DNA of 62,432 nucleotides from Flammeovirgaceae bacterium UBA6059 (GTDB taxonomy: Bacteria; Bacteroidota; Bacteroidia; Cytophagales; Cyclobacteriaceae): positions 1-62,432 of the forward strand of contig DIYH01000009.1 of the NCBI GenBank assembly GCA_002435755.1, written 5' to 3'. A program made the translations under genes and the position numbers. Shown piece by piece: positions 34,930 through 44,154 of the stretch; within the stretch, counting starts at the first letter, position 1, and every line of letters begins with the position of its first letter. Below the pieces are notes generated by a model. That model was not told where the DNA came from, ran no database searches, and was given only the letters and a program-made list of their open reading frames with translations.

Positions 34930-35148
34930 ATGGAAGTGATTCAGAAATACTTCGAAAAACATTTTTTTGGTGTATGTGCCAGACTCGGAGAAAAGATGAA
35001 AATCCCAACTTCGAGCATTAGGTTATTTTTTATCTACTCGTCATTCCTGACTTTCGGATCTCCAATCATAGTATACCTGGGATTGGCTTTCATTATGGAG
35101 TTCAGAAAACATTTAAGACGAAGAAACAATCCACTCTGGTATTATTAA
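34930..35148 (+). CDS. Small PspC-like membrane protein
   Basis: A 72-residue protein: MEVIQKYFEKHFFGVCARLGEKMKIPTSSIRLFFIY with two membrane helices (about 30-44 and 47-66) and a basic C-terminus (RKHLRRRNNPLWYY). The G-V-C--L-E----P-----LFF-Y pattern is that of PspC domains. I chose ATG 34930 over the in-frame start 34873. TACTTTTG at 34916-34923, just before the ATG, fits the Bacteroidota -7 box TAnnTTTG, implying a nearly leaderless mRNA; I see no convincing -33 element. The gene ends overlapping the stop of the convergent glycosyltransferase by 4 bases. Confidence 0.7.
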   Translation: MEVIQKYFEKHFFGVCARLGEKMKIPTSSIRLFFIYSSFLTFGSPIIVYLGLAFIMEFRKHLRRRNNPLWYY

Positions 35149-36158
35149 TTCTTAAGGTTAGTAAACTTTTTCCTCCCCATTAAATAATACTGTATGACTA
35201 TCAACCTTGGATTGACAGTAGTAGGAAGCTGATTGCCTCTGACTATTTGTTCATACTTGGTAATACGCTTACCTCCTAAATCTCTAAAGAAATGGATGTA
35301 GGCCAATACAACAGCCTTAAAATGATCAAAGGTATTGTCTTTCCAGAATTTGAATGCAGCTACTAAATCAAGGAGCATCTTTAAAGAAAACTTCCAGTAG
35401 ATGCTGCTTCCGTAGGTGTTTTTGTACAACATCGTGGCACTATTTCTAAAATTGAAATAGGTCTTTCTTGGGTTTTCTCGAGATAGTGTTTCACCTCCGA
35501 CGTGATATACGATACTCGCAGGGTTGCACATCACCTTGTAGCCACTACTCTGTATCCTCCAGCACAGGTCGATTTCTTCCATATGGGCGAAGAAGCTAAG
35601 GTCAAATCCACCGACCTCTTCGAAGACATCCTTGCGGACGACCATACAGGCACCACTGGCCCAAAAGATCTGAGTCGCCTGGTCATACTGACCTTTGTCA
35701 GCCTCAATGGTTTCGAATATCCTCCCTCTGCAATATGGATAACCAAGCCAGTCGATATAGCCTCCGCAGGCTCCTGCATATTCGAAAAGCTCCTTTTGAC
35801 GCTGAGCCAGGATTTTGGGTTGACAAGCAGCGACCTTTTCATCCTCGAAGCTGGTGATCAGTGGTTTAAGCCAACCTTCAGTTACCTCTACATCTGAGTT
35901 GAGCAGTACGATCAGTTCCTCATTGACAGACTTCAGACCATGATTGTACCCGCCTGTAAAGCCATAATTGTCATCATTGATGATCAAACATGTTTCCGCG
36001 AACTCATTCCTTAGCAATTCACAACTGTCATCTGTAGACTGGTTGTCAATGATGTAGACCTTAGCCTGAGGACTGAACTGAATTACTGAGGGTAAAAATT
36101 GGCGTAAGAGTTGTGCACCATTGTAGTTAAGGATGCACACAGCGATGCTTTTTGTCAT
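35145..36158 (-). CDS. Family 2 glycosyltransferase (rhamnosyltransferase-like)
   Basis: A 337-residue GT-A fold glycosyltransferase. N-terminal AVCILNYNGAQLLRQFLPS, a DNQSTDDS nucleotide-binding stretch, NYGFTGGYNHGL, the metal-binding VLLNSDVEVTEGWL and the acceptor motif GGFDLSFFAHMEEIDLCWR are typical of WbbL/RfbN-like enzymes that build lipopolysaccharide or exopolysaccharide. The start overlaps the end of ybaB by 4 bases (ATGA type). Cytoplasmic, with C-terminal amphipathic region. The neighbours are housekeeping and T9SS genes, not a polysaccharide cluster. Confidence 0.92.
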   Translation of the reverse strand: MTKSIAVCILNYNGAQLLRQFLPSVIQFSPQAKVYIIDNQSTDDSCELLRNEFAETCLIINDDNYGFTGGYNHGLKSVNEELIVLLNSDVEVTEGWLKPLITSFEDEKVAACQPKILAQRQKELFEYAGACGGYIDWLGYPYCRGRIFETIEADKGQYDQATQIFWASGACMVVRKDVFEEVGGFDLSFFAHMEEIDLCWRIQSSGYKVMCNPASIVYHVGGETLSRENPRKTYFNFRNSATMLYKNTYGSSIYWKFSLKMLLDLVAAFKFWKDNTFDHFKAVVLAYIHFFRDLGGKRITKYEQIVRGNQLPTTVNPRLIVIQYYLMGRKKFTNLKN

Positions 36159-36490
36159 CCCATCATATTGCCAAAATCCATCCCTGGTATGTTTGGCATC
36201 ACACCAGCGGTGCTCTTGCGGAGATGTTCCTTAGCTTTTTCATCTACATTAGTGATTGCCATGTTGATAGCCGCTACGATCAGGTCCTGCATGAGTTGTT
36301 TGTCCTCACTGTTGACAATACTAGGATCAACATCAATGCTAATGACTTCTTTCTTCCCGTTTACCACCGCAGTGACCATGCCCGCGCCGGATTCTCCGGT
36401 CTCAGTGATGTCAGCCAAAGTCTCTTGCGCCTCCTTGATCTTTTCCTGGACTTCTTTGACCTTGCCCATCATTTTCATCATATCAAACAT
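36155..36490 (-). CDS. ybaB: YbaB/EbfC nucleoid-associated protein
   Basis: A 111-residue DNA-binding protein. It starts MFDMMKMMGKVKEVQEKIKE, has the central helix and beta strand (GMVTAVVNGKKEVISIDVDP) and ends NIPGMDFGNMMG. It binds DNA as a dimer and shapes the nucleoid. Length is normal. It is inside an operon running from the T9SS cargo gene (10-base gap) to the glycosyltransferase (4-base overlap). Confidence 0.93.
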   Translation of the reverse strand: MFDMMKMMGKVKEVQEKIKEAQETLADITETGESGAGMVTAVVNGKKEVISIDVDPSIVNSEDKQLMQDLIVAAINMAITNVDEKAKEHLRKSTAGVMPNIPGMDFGNMMG

Positions 36491-36500
36491 AGCATTGTCT

Positions 36501-38345
36501 TTAGTTTCTTAACAGCACAAAAGTACCTGTTTGACTAGATAATTGTGCTTCGTCATTGCCAAATTCTACCTTGTAGGTATATGCTCCGGGGGGCGCCTTT
36601 CGTCCTTGATACACGCCATTCCAGCCTACGTCTAACTGGTCTGAGTGAAAAATGATCTCACCCCAGCGATTGAAGATCATTAGACTATACTGAGATATGT
36701 TTTTTCCTATCGGAATGAATACATCATTGAGCCCGTCTCCGTCGGGAGTGAACGCATTTGGGAAAAAGAGGTTGGGTTTTGTTGTGATGATGATGCTGTT
36801 GGAGTAGCTGTATCTTGGAGTTGTCTCCAGCGAGAGCGCCTCTATGCGGTAGATTGTGGTTTGATCTGGCTCTACTTCCAGGGACCTTCCGCTGAAGACA
36901 AGTTGCTCTTCTATCCATTGACTGCCATCCCAGTATTGCAAAAAATAGTGTTTTATGCCTTCTGGCCAACCTTCATAACGATTCCATTCCAATACACTGC
37001 TTACAGACTGATCATCTAGATTGAGAAATATGGGTGTGGTCACATTAGATTCCCCGGATCGATTAGCACACTCATCCTCATAGCTAAGTGTAAAGTTGAG
37101 AGTGGGCACTGTTGAACTAAACTTTATCTCAGTAGTATTCATGGTGGTTTCGAAAGTAGATACGTTTCCATTCTCCGATAGGAGATACTGTGCAACCGGC
37201 GGCATGTTGTCAAAAGCCCAGGTAAGCGTTATACTTTGGTCGGTAATGGTTGATTGAAGGTCCAATGGAGGAGGTAGGTTGTCTATTGGGCCGGGGACAA
37301 GACACATAGTCTGAGATATCGAAACACCCTGAATTAGTCTATAGCAATTCTCCATATTGCAAATGAGATTGGGATCCACCAGCTCCTGAAAAAAGCCCTC
37401 GTTGAGTAGGCTATCATCTTTGTAAATCTCAACTGTCGAGCTGGATAGAGGGCTTGTGGTCCATGATAGTGTATTTCCGATAGGCGAGTTGGATACTTGA
37501 AGATGCAGAGTGCATATGGTATCGCTACTGATAATGGAGCCATCGCAATTGTCATTAGTCACAATTCGAAAACATGGGGAGGCTGGTATATCACCTACTG
37601 AGAAATCAATAAAACTATCGCCAGGATCAAGCCTGGTGACATCTACGAAAGAAACTCCATCATTGCTTGTTTGGAGCGTGTAAGGAGCATTGTCACCTAC
37701 ATCAAACGAGACTGTCATCAATGTATCATTGACCACCCGTAACTCGGAAATGGAAGCTGACAGCACTTCAGCTTCCGGTTCAAATGATTTGGTATTGCTG
37801 AGACAGTTCGGTGATCCACCCTCAAAAAAACCCTGGACAGTGATTTCGTTAGGATGGCCAGAGGGAAAAGTTATAAAGTCAGATTGCTCGCCGGATAGAA
37901 GGTCAAACGAGTCGGAGGGAGTGAGGTAGGTGCGATAAAAATCATAATGGTTATCATTGATCTCTACTGCAATACGATTGTTGGCACAAGTAAAAATGCT
38001 GAATTCAGGTAGGACCTGGGGGTTAAGAGTGATCTGTAAGCTGTCTATCTTCCCATCTGGCAGGTTGTCTTCCTGGATCACCTGATAGATGATGAACTGG
38101 CCGGCGGTATCATAAGTGAATGACGTGGTGCTTACCAGCGAATCACCAAAATCATAAAAGGTTTCTTCAAAGGGTATTTCTTCAGTGATCTGGACTGTGA
38201 ACGGGACACAACCTCTGTCGAAAGCAATTGAAAATCTGCCAAGTGCACTTTGTATCTGCTGTCCACTTAACTTGACCGGCACCATCATAAGGCATAACCA
38301 AAAGACTTGTAAGTAGGGCTTGTGTAGTAAGAAACTTGCCTGCAT
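36501..38345 (-). CDS. T9SS type B sorting domain-containing secreted protein
   Basis: A 614-residue protein with a hydrophobic N-terminus (signal peptide about residues 10-30), a PKD-like domain near the start (IPFEETFYDFGDSLVS), several beta-sandwich/fibronectin-like domains and a C-terminal CHU_C gliding-motility-associated domain (about 520-614: FFPNAFTPDGDGLNDVFIP, FNRWGEIIFHS, APPGAYTYKVEF). That C-terminal domain is the type B sorting signal for the type IX secretion system, found only in Bacteroidota, so the protein should be exported to the surface or medium. It heads an operon with ybaB and a glycosyltransferase. Ligand unknown. Confidence 0.9.
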   Translation of the reverse strand: MQASFLLHKPYLQVFWLCLMMVPVKLSGQQIQSALGRFSIAFDRGCVPFTVQITEEIPFEETFYDFGDSLVSTTSFTYDTAGQFIIYQVIQEDNLPDGKIDSLQITLNPQVLPEFSIFTCANNRIAVEINDNHYDFYRTYLTPSDSFDLLSGEQSDFITFPSGHPNEITVQGFFEGGSPNCLSNTKSFEPEAEVLSASISELRVVNDTLMTVSFDVGDNAPYTLQTSNDGVSFVDVTRLDPGDSFIDFSVGDIPASPCFRIVTNDNCDGSIISSDTICTLHLQVSNSPIGNTLSWTTSPLSSSTVEIYKDDSLLNEGFFQELVDPNLICNMENCYRLIQGVSISQTMCLVPGPIDNLPPPLDLQSTITDQSITLTWAFDNMPPVAQYLLSENGNVSTFETTMNTTEIKFSSTVPTLNFTLSYEDECANRSGESNVTTPIFLNLDDQSVSSVLEWNRYEGWPEGIKHYFLQYWDGSQWIEEQLVFSGRSLEVEPDQTTIYRIEALSLETTPRYSYSNSIIITTKPNLFFPNAFTPDGDGLNDVFIPIGKNISQYSLMIFNRWGEIIFHSDQLDVGWNGVYQGRKAPPGAYTYKVEFGNDEAQLSSQTGTFVLLRN

Positions 38346-38394
38346 GCTTCATTGATAAACAACTAACGCGTTGCGTCGGCCCTAAATTATCGCC

Positions 38395-39741
38395 CTATTT
38401 CTTTAAAATTTCTAATAGTTCGGACAGATCGTATTGTTGTTGCTGACCGGATTGAAGATTTTTGAGTGAATACACCTTATTAGAAAGCTCCTCACTTCCG
38501 ATGATCACAACGTGCGGTATACGTTTTTTATCAGCATATTGGAAGTGCTTTTTCATCTTACCAAATTCTGGATACAGCTCTGTATTGATCCCTTCTGATC
38601 TCAGTGTGCTCATCAGTTGAAGACCGACGACCCTGGATTCATCATCAAAGGTAGATATAAGCACTTTCGTACTGAGCATTTGGTCATCAGGGAAAAGATT
38701 GAGTTCTTCCATCACGTCATAGATGCGATCAACACCAAACGAAATTCCCACACCGCTCATGCCTTCCATACCAAATACACTCGTGAGATTGTCATAGCGA
38801 CCACCCCCTGAGACACTGCCCATCACCACGTTGTTGATCTTCACTTCAAAGATGGTCCCTGTGTAATAAGAGAGACCTCTTGCAAGAGTCGGGTCAAAAA
38901 CTGCATTCAGTTCTTTAGAAAGGTGTTGGGTTAAGTGGGTCAGCTCGGCAATTTCGGCCAGCCCTTCTTTACCTATTTCTGAATTTTCGAGTAATTCACT
39001 CAGATAATCTAAAGTATCTGTTTCATTAAATATAGGCTTCAGTCTGTCGAGTTCGTCAGTGTCAAACCCTGTAGCAGAAAGTTCTTCAAGCACTTTATCC
39101 AGACCAATTTTATCGAGCTTGTCGATGGCTACACAAAGAGGCCCCTCAGCTTCTAGCTTACCTAGAGCTTGAGCAACACCTGATAATATTTTTCTGTTGT
39201 TGAATTTAATTGTGAATTCAGTTAGTCCAAGACGAGCAAAAACATCATTGATCATGGAAATGATGTCTACCTCGCTAACCAGGGATTCAGTCCCAATGAC
39301 GTCCGCATCGCATTGATAGAATTCCCTGTACCGTCCCCGTTGTGGACGGTCTGCCCGCCACACTGGCTGCATTTGATACCGTTTGAAAGGTAAGGTGATA
39401 TCATTCCTGTTCATAACGACATACCTTGCGAAAGGTACGGTTAGGTCATACTTCAAGCCCTTCTCGGAAATTAGTGGTAGCAGATGCTTTTCACCTTGAT
39501 TATAGTCTGATGTCTCAGTTTTTTTAAGGTATTGACCGCTGTTAAGTATTTTGAAGAGCAACTGATCACCCTCATCACCGTACTTACCGGTCAGGACACT
39601 CAGGTTCTCCATTGCGGGAGTCTCTAATGGTAAGAAACCGTATAGTTGAAATACTTCTCTGATGTGGGAGAAAATGTAGTTTCGCTTTTGCATTTTCTCA
39701 GGGCCAAAATCACGTGTGCCTTTCGGTAAACTCGGTTTCAT
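38395..39741 (-). CDS. hisS: Histidine--tRNA ligase
   Basis: A 448-residue class II aminoacyl-tRNA synthetase. The HisRS motifs are visible: KGTRDFGPEKMQKRNYIF, LETPAMENLSVLTGKYG, LTVPFARYVVMN, the motif 2 region RADRPQRGRYREFYQCDADVI, the histidine-specific GLSYYTGTIFEV and the motif 3 SGVGISFGVDRIYDVM, then the anticodon-binding domain (about 355-448). I chose ATG 39741 (MKPSLPKGTRDFG), the standard family start, over the longer frame from 39807. It is divergent from the small basic protein gene at 39867. Confidence 0.96.
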   Translation of the reverse strand: MKPSLPKGTRDFGPEKMQKRNYIFSHIREVFQLYGFLPLETPAMENLSVLTGKYGDEGDQLLFKILNSGQYLKKTETSDYNQGEKHLLPLISEKGLKYDLTVPFARYVVMNRNDITLPFKRYQMQPVWRADRPQRGRYREFYQCDADVIGTESLVSEVDIISMINDVFARLGLTEFTIKFNNRKILSGVAQALGKLEAEGPLCVAIDKLDKIGLDKVLEELSATGFDTDELDRLKPIFNETDTLDYLSELLENSEIGKEGLAEIAELTHLTQHLSKELNAVFDPTLARGLSYYTGTIFEVKINNVVMGSVSGGGRYDNLTSVFGMEGMSGVGISFGVDRIYDVMEELNLFPDDQMLSTKVLISTFDDESRVVGLQLMSTLRSEGINTELYPEFGKMKKHFQYADKKRIPHVVIIGSEELSNKVYSLKNLQSGQQQQYDLSELLEILKK

Positions 39742-39866
39742 AGCTTCTCTAATTGGAGCGCAAAAATATGGAAAGCAGTCGGGCTTTGTGAATATTGTTT
39801 TGTTCAATGAGGGTCATAATGGGATTTTTTCTATTTTTGCCGCTCATTTGATAAAAGCAATCCAAA

Positions 39867-40268
39867 ATGGCAGTTACCAGACTCGAGAGAAAAGGAAGAA
39901 AAAACAAGCTTGTTGCTAAGCAAAGACAGAGTACCATCAAGAATTTGACTGCAAAGCCGGTCATCAAAAACATAGACGTAGAGGAAATCAAGGCACAGTT
40001 TGCGGAGGATGCAAAGGCCAAGAAGGTGAAAAAAGCAGAACCTAAAGCGAAGGCTGAAGAGACAGCTCCTGCTGAAGTAGCCGCTCCGGTAGTTGAAGAG
40101 GTGGCGGAAAAGAAAGAGGCTAAGAAGAAACCAGCTGCTAAAAAGGAAGAAGGAGAGGAGAAAAAGAAAGCAGCTCCCAAAGCAAAGAAGGAAGAGGCAC
40201 CAGCTGATAAGAAGGCTACTCCAAAGAAAGAAGCTAAAGCTAAGAAAGAAGATAAAGAAGGCGAGTAG
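39867..40268 (+). CDS. Small basic protein with lysine/alanine-rich tail
   Basis: A 133-residue protein. The N-terminal third MAVTRLERKGRKNKLVAKQR plus a short segment to about residue 50 looks like a conserved basic head; I recall similar heads in Bacteroidota hypothetical proteins, and this is unverified. Residues 50-133 are a low-complexity tail of Lys, Ala, Glu and Pro (AKKVKKAEPKAKAEET, EKKEAKKKPAAKKEEGEEKK), resembling histone H1 or AlgP-type tails. Possibly nucleic-acid or ribosome associated. TATTTTTG at 39832-39839 fits a -7 box. It ends at a hairpin that overlaps the next convergent gene. Confidence 0.7.
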   Translation: MAVTRLERKGRKNKLVAKQRQSTIKNLTAKPVIKNIDVEEIKAQFAEDAKAKKVKKAEPKAKAEETAPAEVAAPVVEEVAEKKEAKKKPAAKKEEGEEKKKAAPKAKKEEAPADKKATPKKEAKAKKEDKEGE

Positions 40269-40291
40269 AGCCTGAACGGATTGGATAATAT

Positions 40292-40322
40292 AAAGCTTCG
40301 TATTAACTGCGAAGCTTTTTTT
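40292..40322 (+). terminator. Terminator embedded in the end of the convergent gene
   Basis: AAAGCTTCG (40292-40300), loop TATTAACTG, CGAAGCTTT (40310-40318), followed by TTTT. The right arm lies inside the coding end of the phosphoesterase gene on the other strand (stop TAA at 40303-40305), so its last codons also form the terminator of the + strand gene. Confidence 0.7.
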
Positions 40323-40818
40323 GTGCCCTGGGGCCAAGTTCTATGGCCTGCATTTGTGATATTTTCCCCTCATTGATTTCAAACCTTACAATAGTTTTTA
40401 CTTTATGAAAGCCTGCTTTCCCTACAGCTCCGGGATTGAGATAGAGTAACTCGGGGCGCTTGGGATCATGGGTGATTCTCAAGATGTGACTGTGTCCACA
40501 AATGAAGACATCCGGTTCATGCTCCTCTATCAGTGTGATTGCTTGTTTGGTATAGCCAGGCGGTTTGCCCCCAATATGTAGAATCAGTATGTTGAGCCCC
40601 TCTGCTTTAAAGCACTGGTACTCCGGCGCTCGTTCTCTGATTTTGTGACCGTCAATATTACCAAATACAAATCGTGTTGGTTTGAAGGCTTCCAGCTCAT
40701 CCATAACCGCTGGCGTACCTATGTCTCCGGCATGCCATAATTCGTCCGTATTCTCGAAGTATTTGTATATTTTGGGATCAAGGTAGCCGTGAGTATCTGA
40801 TAATAATCCAATTTTCAT
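40303..40818 (-). CDS. YfcE/MJ0936-type metallophosphoesterase
   Basis: A 171-residue metallophosphoesterase with two metal ions. Motifs: MKIGLLSDTHGYLD (D-H), ELWHAGDIG, VFGNIDGHK (GNxD), ILHIGG, and FICGHSHILRI (GHxH). Relatives are phosphodiesterases acting on small phosphate esters or unknown substrates. Length is normal. Convergent with the basic-tail protein gene; the last codons overlap that gene's terminator. It is only 22 bases from the divergent M20 gene, so the promoters are compact. Confidence 0.93.
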   Translation of the reverse strand: MKIGLLSDTHGYLDPKIYKYFENTDELWHAGDIGTPAVMDELEAFKPTRFVFGNIDGHKIRERAPEYQCFKAEGLNILILHIGGKPPGYTKQAITLIEEHEPDVFICGHSHILRITHDPKRPELLYLNPGAVGKAGFHKVKTIVRFEINEGKISQMQAIELGPRAQKKLRS

Positions 40819-40840
40819 AATAGCCCAAAAGTCCTATTTC

Positions 40841-42367
40841 ATGTCTCGCAATCTAATACCAATTCTCGCTCTAGTTTATGTCTTCACATCCTTTTCAGCA
40901 ATTGCGCAGAAAATCAAAGATGAGGAATTGGATGAGCTCTCATTACAATATGCGAAAGCTTCTTTTGACGAAATGTATGAGTTCTACAATATGCCCAATG
41001 ACGCAGTATACCCTAAGGATATTGAGGTTAATGTCAAATGGTGTGAAGAAGCATTCGCTAATCGAGGATTTGATACACAAAGACTAGAAGCGGCAACTGT
41101 ACCACTTCTTCTTGCCACGCGTGAGGTCAGTCCAAAGGCAAAGACAGTCTTGATTTATCTCCAAATCGATGGGCAACCTGTAGATCACAGGTTCTGGGAC
41201 CAGGAGGACCCATGGACACCAACTTTGAAAGCCAGAAATGATGATGGAGAATGGGAAGCCCGAGACTGGTCGCTGCTCAATGGGGAAATAGATCGCGAAT
41301 GGAGGGTTTTTGTTAGGTCGGCATCTGATGCCAAAGGGCCAGCCATGGCGTTTCTCAAAGCAATGGACATTCTCAATGATCGAAAGGTGAAGCCCAATTT
41401 CAATATGAAAGTCATTATGGATTTTGAAGAAGAATTGGGTTCTCCACATCTACCAAATGCTGTGAAAGAATATAGTGAAGCTTTGGCAGCAGATATGTTG
41501 ATCATCTTTGATGGACCAAGACACCCTTCTAATGAACCAACACTAACATTTGGTGCTCGGGGTATTGCAACTATCTCGCTGGAGGTATTTGGACCCAGAG
41601 TTCCACAGCACAGCGGTCATTATGGCAACTATGCTCCGAACCCAGCTTTACGCTTATCTCAACTTTTATCTAGTATGAAAGATGAGGGTGGCAGAGTCAC
41701 TATTCCTACCTGGTATGATGGCATTACCCTTTCTGATGATGTGAAAGATATACTAAAGCAGGTGCCTGATGATGAGTCGGCCATAAAGGCCAAATTGGGT
41801 ATTAGTGAGATTGATAAGGTGGCTGCTAACTATCAGGAATCTATCCAATACCCATCACTCAACATTCGCGGTATGCGATCCGGCTGGGTCGGGGAGGAGG
41901 CTCGTACAATTGTACCTTCATCGGCTATTGCGGAAATAGATGTGAGATTGGTGAAAGAAACAGAAGGTGAGCGAATGGTTAATCTGGTGAGACAGCATGT
42001 AGTTGATCAGGGATATTACCTCGTTGACAAACGACCTACTCAGGAGGAGCGCATGCAATATGGTAAGATTGCAAGGTTTAACTACGGGATCTCTTACGGT
42101 GCATTCCGAACGGAATTTGATACTGAAGTTGGTCGATGGCTCAGAAAAGGAATCGTTAGAGGTTTCGGCAAGCAGCCAATTCAAAAGCGGACAAGCGGTG
42201 GTTCCATCCCCATTTCACCTTTTGTCATTACGCTGGGCATACCTGCTGTGACAGTGCCTACCGTCAACCCTGACAATAACCAACACAGCCCCAATGAGAA
42301 TATCAGGCTTGGCAATTATATTGATGGTATCAAAACGATAACCGCCATTCTGAGTACTCCTCTCTAG
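40841..42367 (+). CDS. M20-family peptidase with an altered zinc motif
   Basis: A 508-residue secreted M20 metallopeptidase-like protein; signal peptide residues 1-22 (ending FSAIAQ). The first zinc motif of M20 enzymes (YGHxD) reads IYLQID here, so the histidine ligand is Gln108 while the following catalytic-type Asp110 stays. The second motif is present as RSASDAKGP, the EE pair as MDFEEELGSPH and the C-terminal ligand as NQHSPNENIR. The conserved SGGSIPI substrate loop is there. It may be a working peptidase with a variant ligand, or a subfamily with one metal. Not linked to nearby genes. Confidence 0.85.
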   Translation: MSRNLIPILALVYVFTSFSAIAQKIKDEELDELSLQYAKASFDEMYEFYNMPNDAVYPKDIEVNVKWCEEAFANRGFDTQRLEAATVPLLLATREVSPKAKTVLIYLQIDGQPVDHRFWDQEDPWTPTLKARNDDGEWEARDWSLLNGEIDREWRVFVRSASDAKGPAMAFLKAMDILNDRKVKPNFNMKVIMDFEEELGSPHLPNAVKEYSEALAADMLIIFDGPRHPSNEPTLTFGARGIATISLEVFGPRVPQHSGHYGNYAPNPALRLSQLLSSMKDEGGRVTIPTWYDGITLSDDVKDILKQVPDDESAIKAKLGISEIDKVAANYQESIQYPSLNIRGMRSGWVGEEARTIVPSSAIAEIDVRLVKETEGERMVNLVRQHVVDQGYYLVDKRPTQEERMQYGKIARFNYGISYGAFRTEFDTEVGRWLRKGIVRGFGKQPIQKRTSGGSIPISPFVITLGIPAVTVPTVNPDNNQHSPNENIRLGNYIDGIKTITAILSTPL

Positions 42368-42579
42368 TCTTAAGGAGAGTTCTAAATAGTATTTTTTAAA
42401 GAAATAGTGTATTCCGAGAGACTTGTCTGGTATATGGCTATTACCTCTCTAAAGGCTATACAAACGGCCTATGCTCTATTTTTATGAATTGAAGATATTA
42501 GCAACTATTAATATTTTAAGAAATAACCTTCTTCTTATTGTGATTTATTAGCTTTGAGCACAGCTAATAACATTATGAT

Positions 42580-44094
42580 ATGGAAGAGATAAGAAAAATT
42601 ATCAAGATCATAACAAATCGAGCCGATAAAAACGGTTTTGGACTTGATCTTGACTTGGCAACCGAACACCCAAGCCTGGAAGAACAGCTCTATATTGGAG
42701 CACGTGAAGGACAGTACCTTACCGACGAGGAAGCTGCCCAGGGCTTGTATGAAGCAGAGCCGACGGATCATCGGTTTAGAATGCTCAAATCACGACTGAA
42801 GGCCAAGGTGATGAACCTGTTGCCACTCGTCGACTTCAAAGACTCTGATGATAATCTGGTATGGCAACAGGAGCACGAGAGTGAGAACCACATTAGCAGA
42901 GCCAAGGCACTTCTTCGTCATGGAGAATACGACCTGGCAGAGAAGCAACTGAACAAAGCCTATGCGATCTCTCAGGAGTGTGAGTTTACTAACCTGAGCT
43001 ACGAGTCTTTGCGCTTGCTAAGAATGATTTACAGTGAGCGTTGCAAACCGACGGATTATTACACTACGGTAGAGGCTCTTGAGGAATTGGGGAAAACCAT
43101 GGCACTTGAAGAACAAACTGAAAACTTGTTTACCAAGGTCAGCATGAATTTGCGTAAGTCGCTGCACAGCCGTCGAAATACTATCGAAGAGGCTGCTAAA
43201 GCTGTTAAAGTACTGGAAGGGTTGACTAAGAAAAGCGATAGTTTTCAGGTCCTCGACAGGTATTATCGACTCAAAATGTTTCATTGCGAACTGACGGGTC
43301 AGTTTTCTACAATTGTAGAGATGACTGATAGTATGTCAGAGAAGCTTGAAAATGGTGAGATCAATGAGATCCGCTTTGATGTCAAGTACAATTACTTCAT
43401 GAAGACGTATGCACTACTTCGGCTGAAGCAGTATGATGAAGGACTAAAAACAGCCAGCCACGGCATGTTGCACTTCAACCGTATGACCAACAACTGGTTT
43501 AGTCATATGGAAAACTACATGCTCCTGGCCATGCATAGCAAGTCTTACAAGCTCGCCAGTGATCTGATGCAACGTGTGGTGCGCAACCCTCACTTAACAA
43601 GTCTCTCTAAAAGAGCACAAGACCGCTGGCAGCTATTCAACGCCTACCTCAACTTTGTCATCCCAGGAGAGAAAGCCGGTAAAGTGATCAACTTCGATCA
43701 ATTCTTTGTCACCATGAGCAAGGATGGTAAAGATAAACGTGGGTACAACACCTCAGTGCTTATTCTGGAATTGCTTGACCACCTCAAAGAAGGTAACGTA
43801 GATCGTATAGTGGACCGTGTAGACGGGTTACTTGAGTATATGAGATTACACTACTCCGACCCTGGTCAGTATGCCCGTGAAAAACAATTCATCAAGATCA
43901 TTAAGTGCTTGCCATCGACCGAATATGATGTAAAAAAGGCAGAGAAAAAGGGTAAGAAGTACTATGAAAAACTCAAGGAGCTGGAAGAGCTTGAGGGCAC
44001 TTTCGCTGAGATTGAGATCCTTCCTTACTACCATGTATGGGAGTTTATCATAGAGATAATGAAGAGAGACAGCATCAGGGTACCCTTAGCTTAA
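42580..44094 (+). CDS. Helical TPR-like hypothetical protein
   Basis: A 504-residue soluble, helix-rich protein with TPR-like or SEL1-like periodicity (SRAKALLRHGEYDLAEKQLN, FMKTYALLRLKQYDEGLKTA) and no signal peptide or membrane segment. Many basic and acidic residues alternate, as in alpha-helical solenoids. No named family recognised. The 212-base spacer upstream (42368-42579) holds no clear gene. It precedes the thioesterase by 60 bases on the same strand, so co-transcription is possible. Function unknown. Confidence 0.65.
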   Translation: MEEIRKIIKIITNRADKNGFGLDLDLATEHPSLEEQLYIGAREGQYLTDEEAAQGLYEAEPTDHRFRMLKSRLKAKVMNLLPLVDFKDSDDNLVWQQEHESENHISRAKALLRHGEYDLAEKQLNKAYAISQECEFTNLSYESLRLLRMIYSERCKPTDYYTTVEALEELGKTMALEEQTENLFTKVSMNLRKSLHSRRNTIEEAAKAVKVLEGLTKKSDSFQVLDRYYRLKMFHCELTGQFSTIVEMTDSMSEKLENGEINEIRFDVKYNYFMKTYALLRLKQYDEGLKTASHGMLHFNRMTNNWFSHMENYMLLAMHSKSYKLASDLMQRVVRNPHLTSLSKRAQDRWQLFNAYLNFVIPGEKAGKVINFDQFFVTMSKDGKDKRGYNTSVLILELLDHLKEGNVDRIVDRVDGLLEYMRLHYSDPGQYAREKQFIKIIKCLPSTEYDVKKAEKKGKKYYEKLKELEELEGTFAEIEILPYYHVWEFIIEIMKRDSIRVPLA

Positions 44095-44154
44095 CCAGCT
44101 AACTCACGAGTACTTTACTTTGATTAGATAGAAAGTTGATTTTAATTCACCGCC

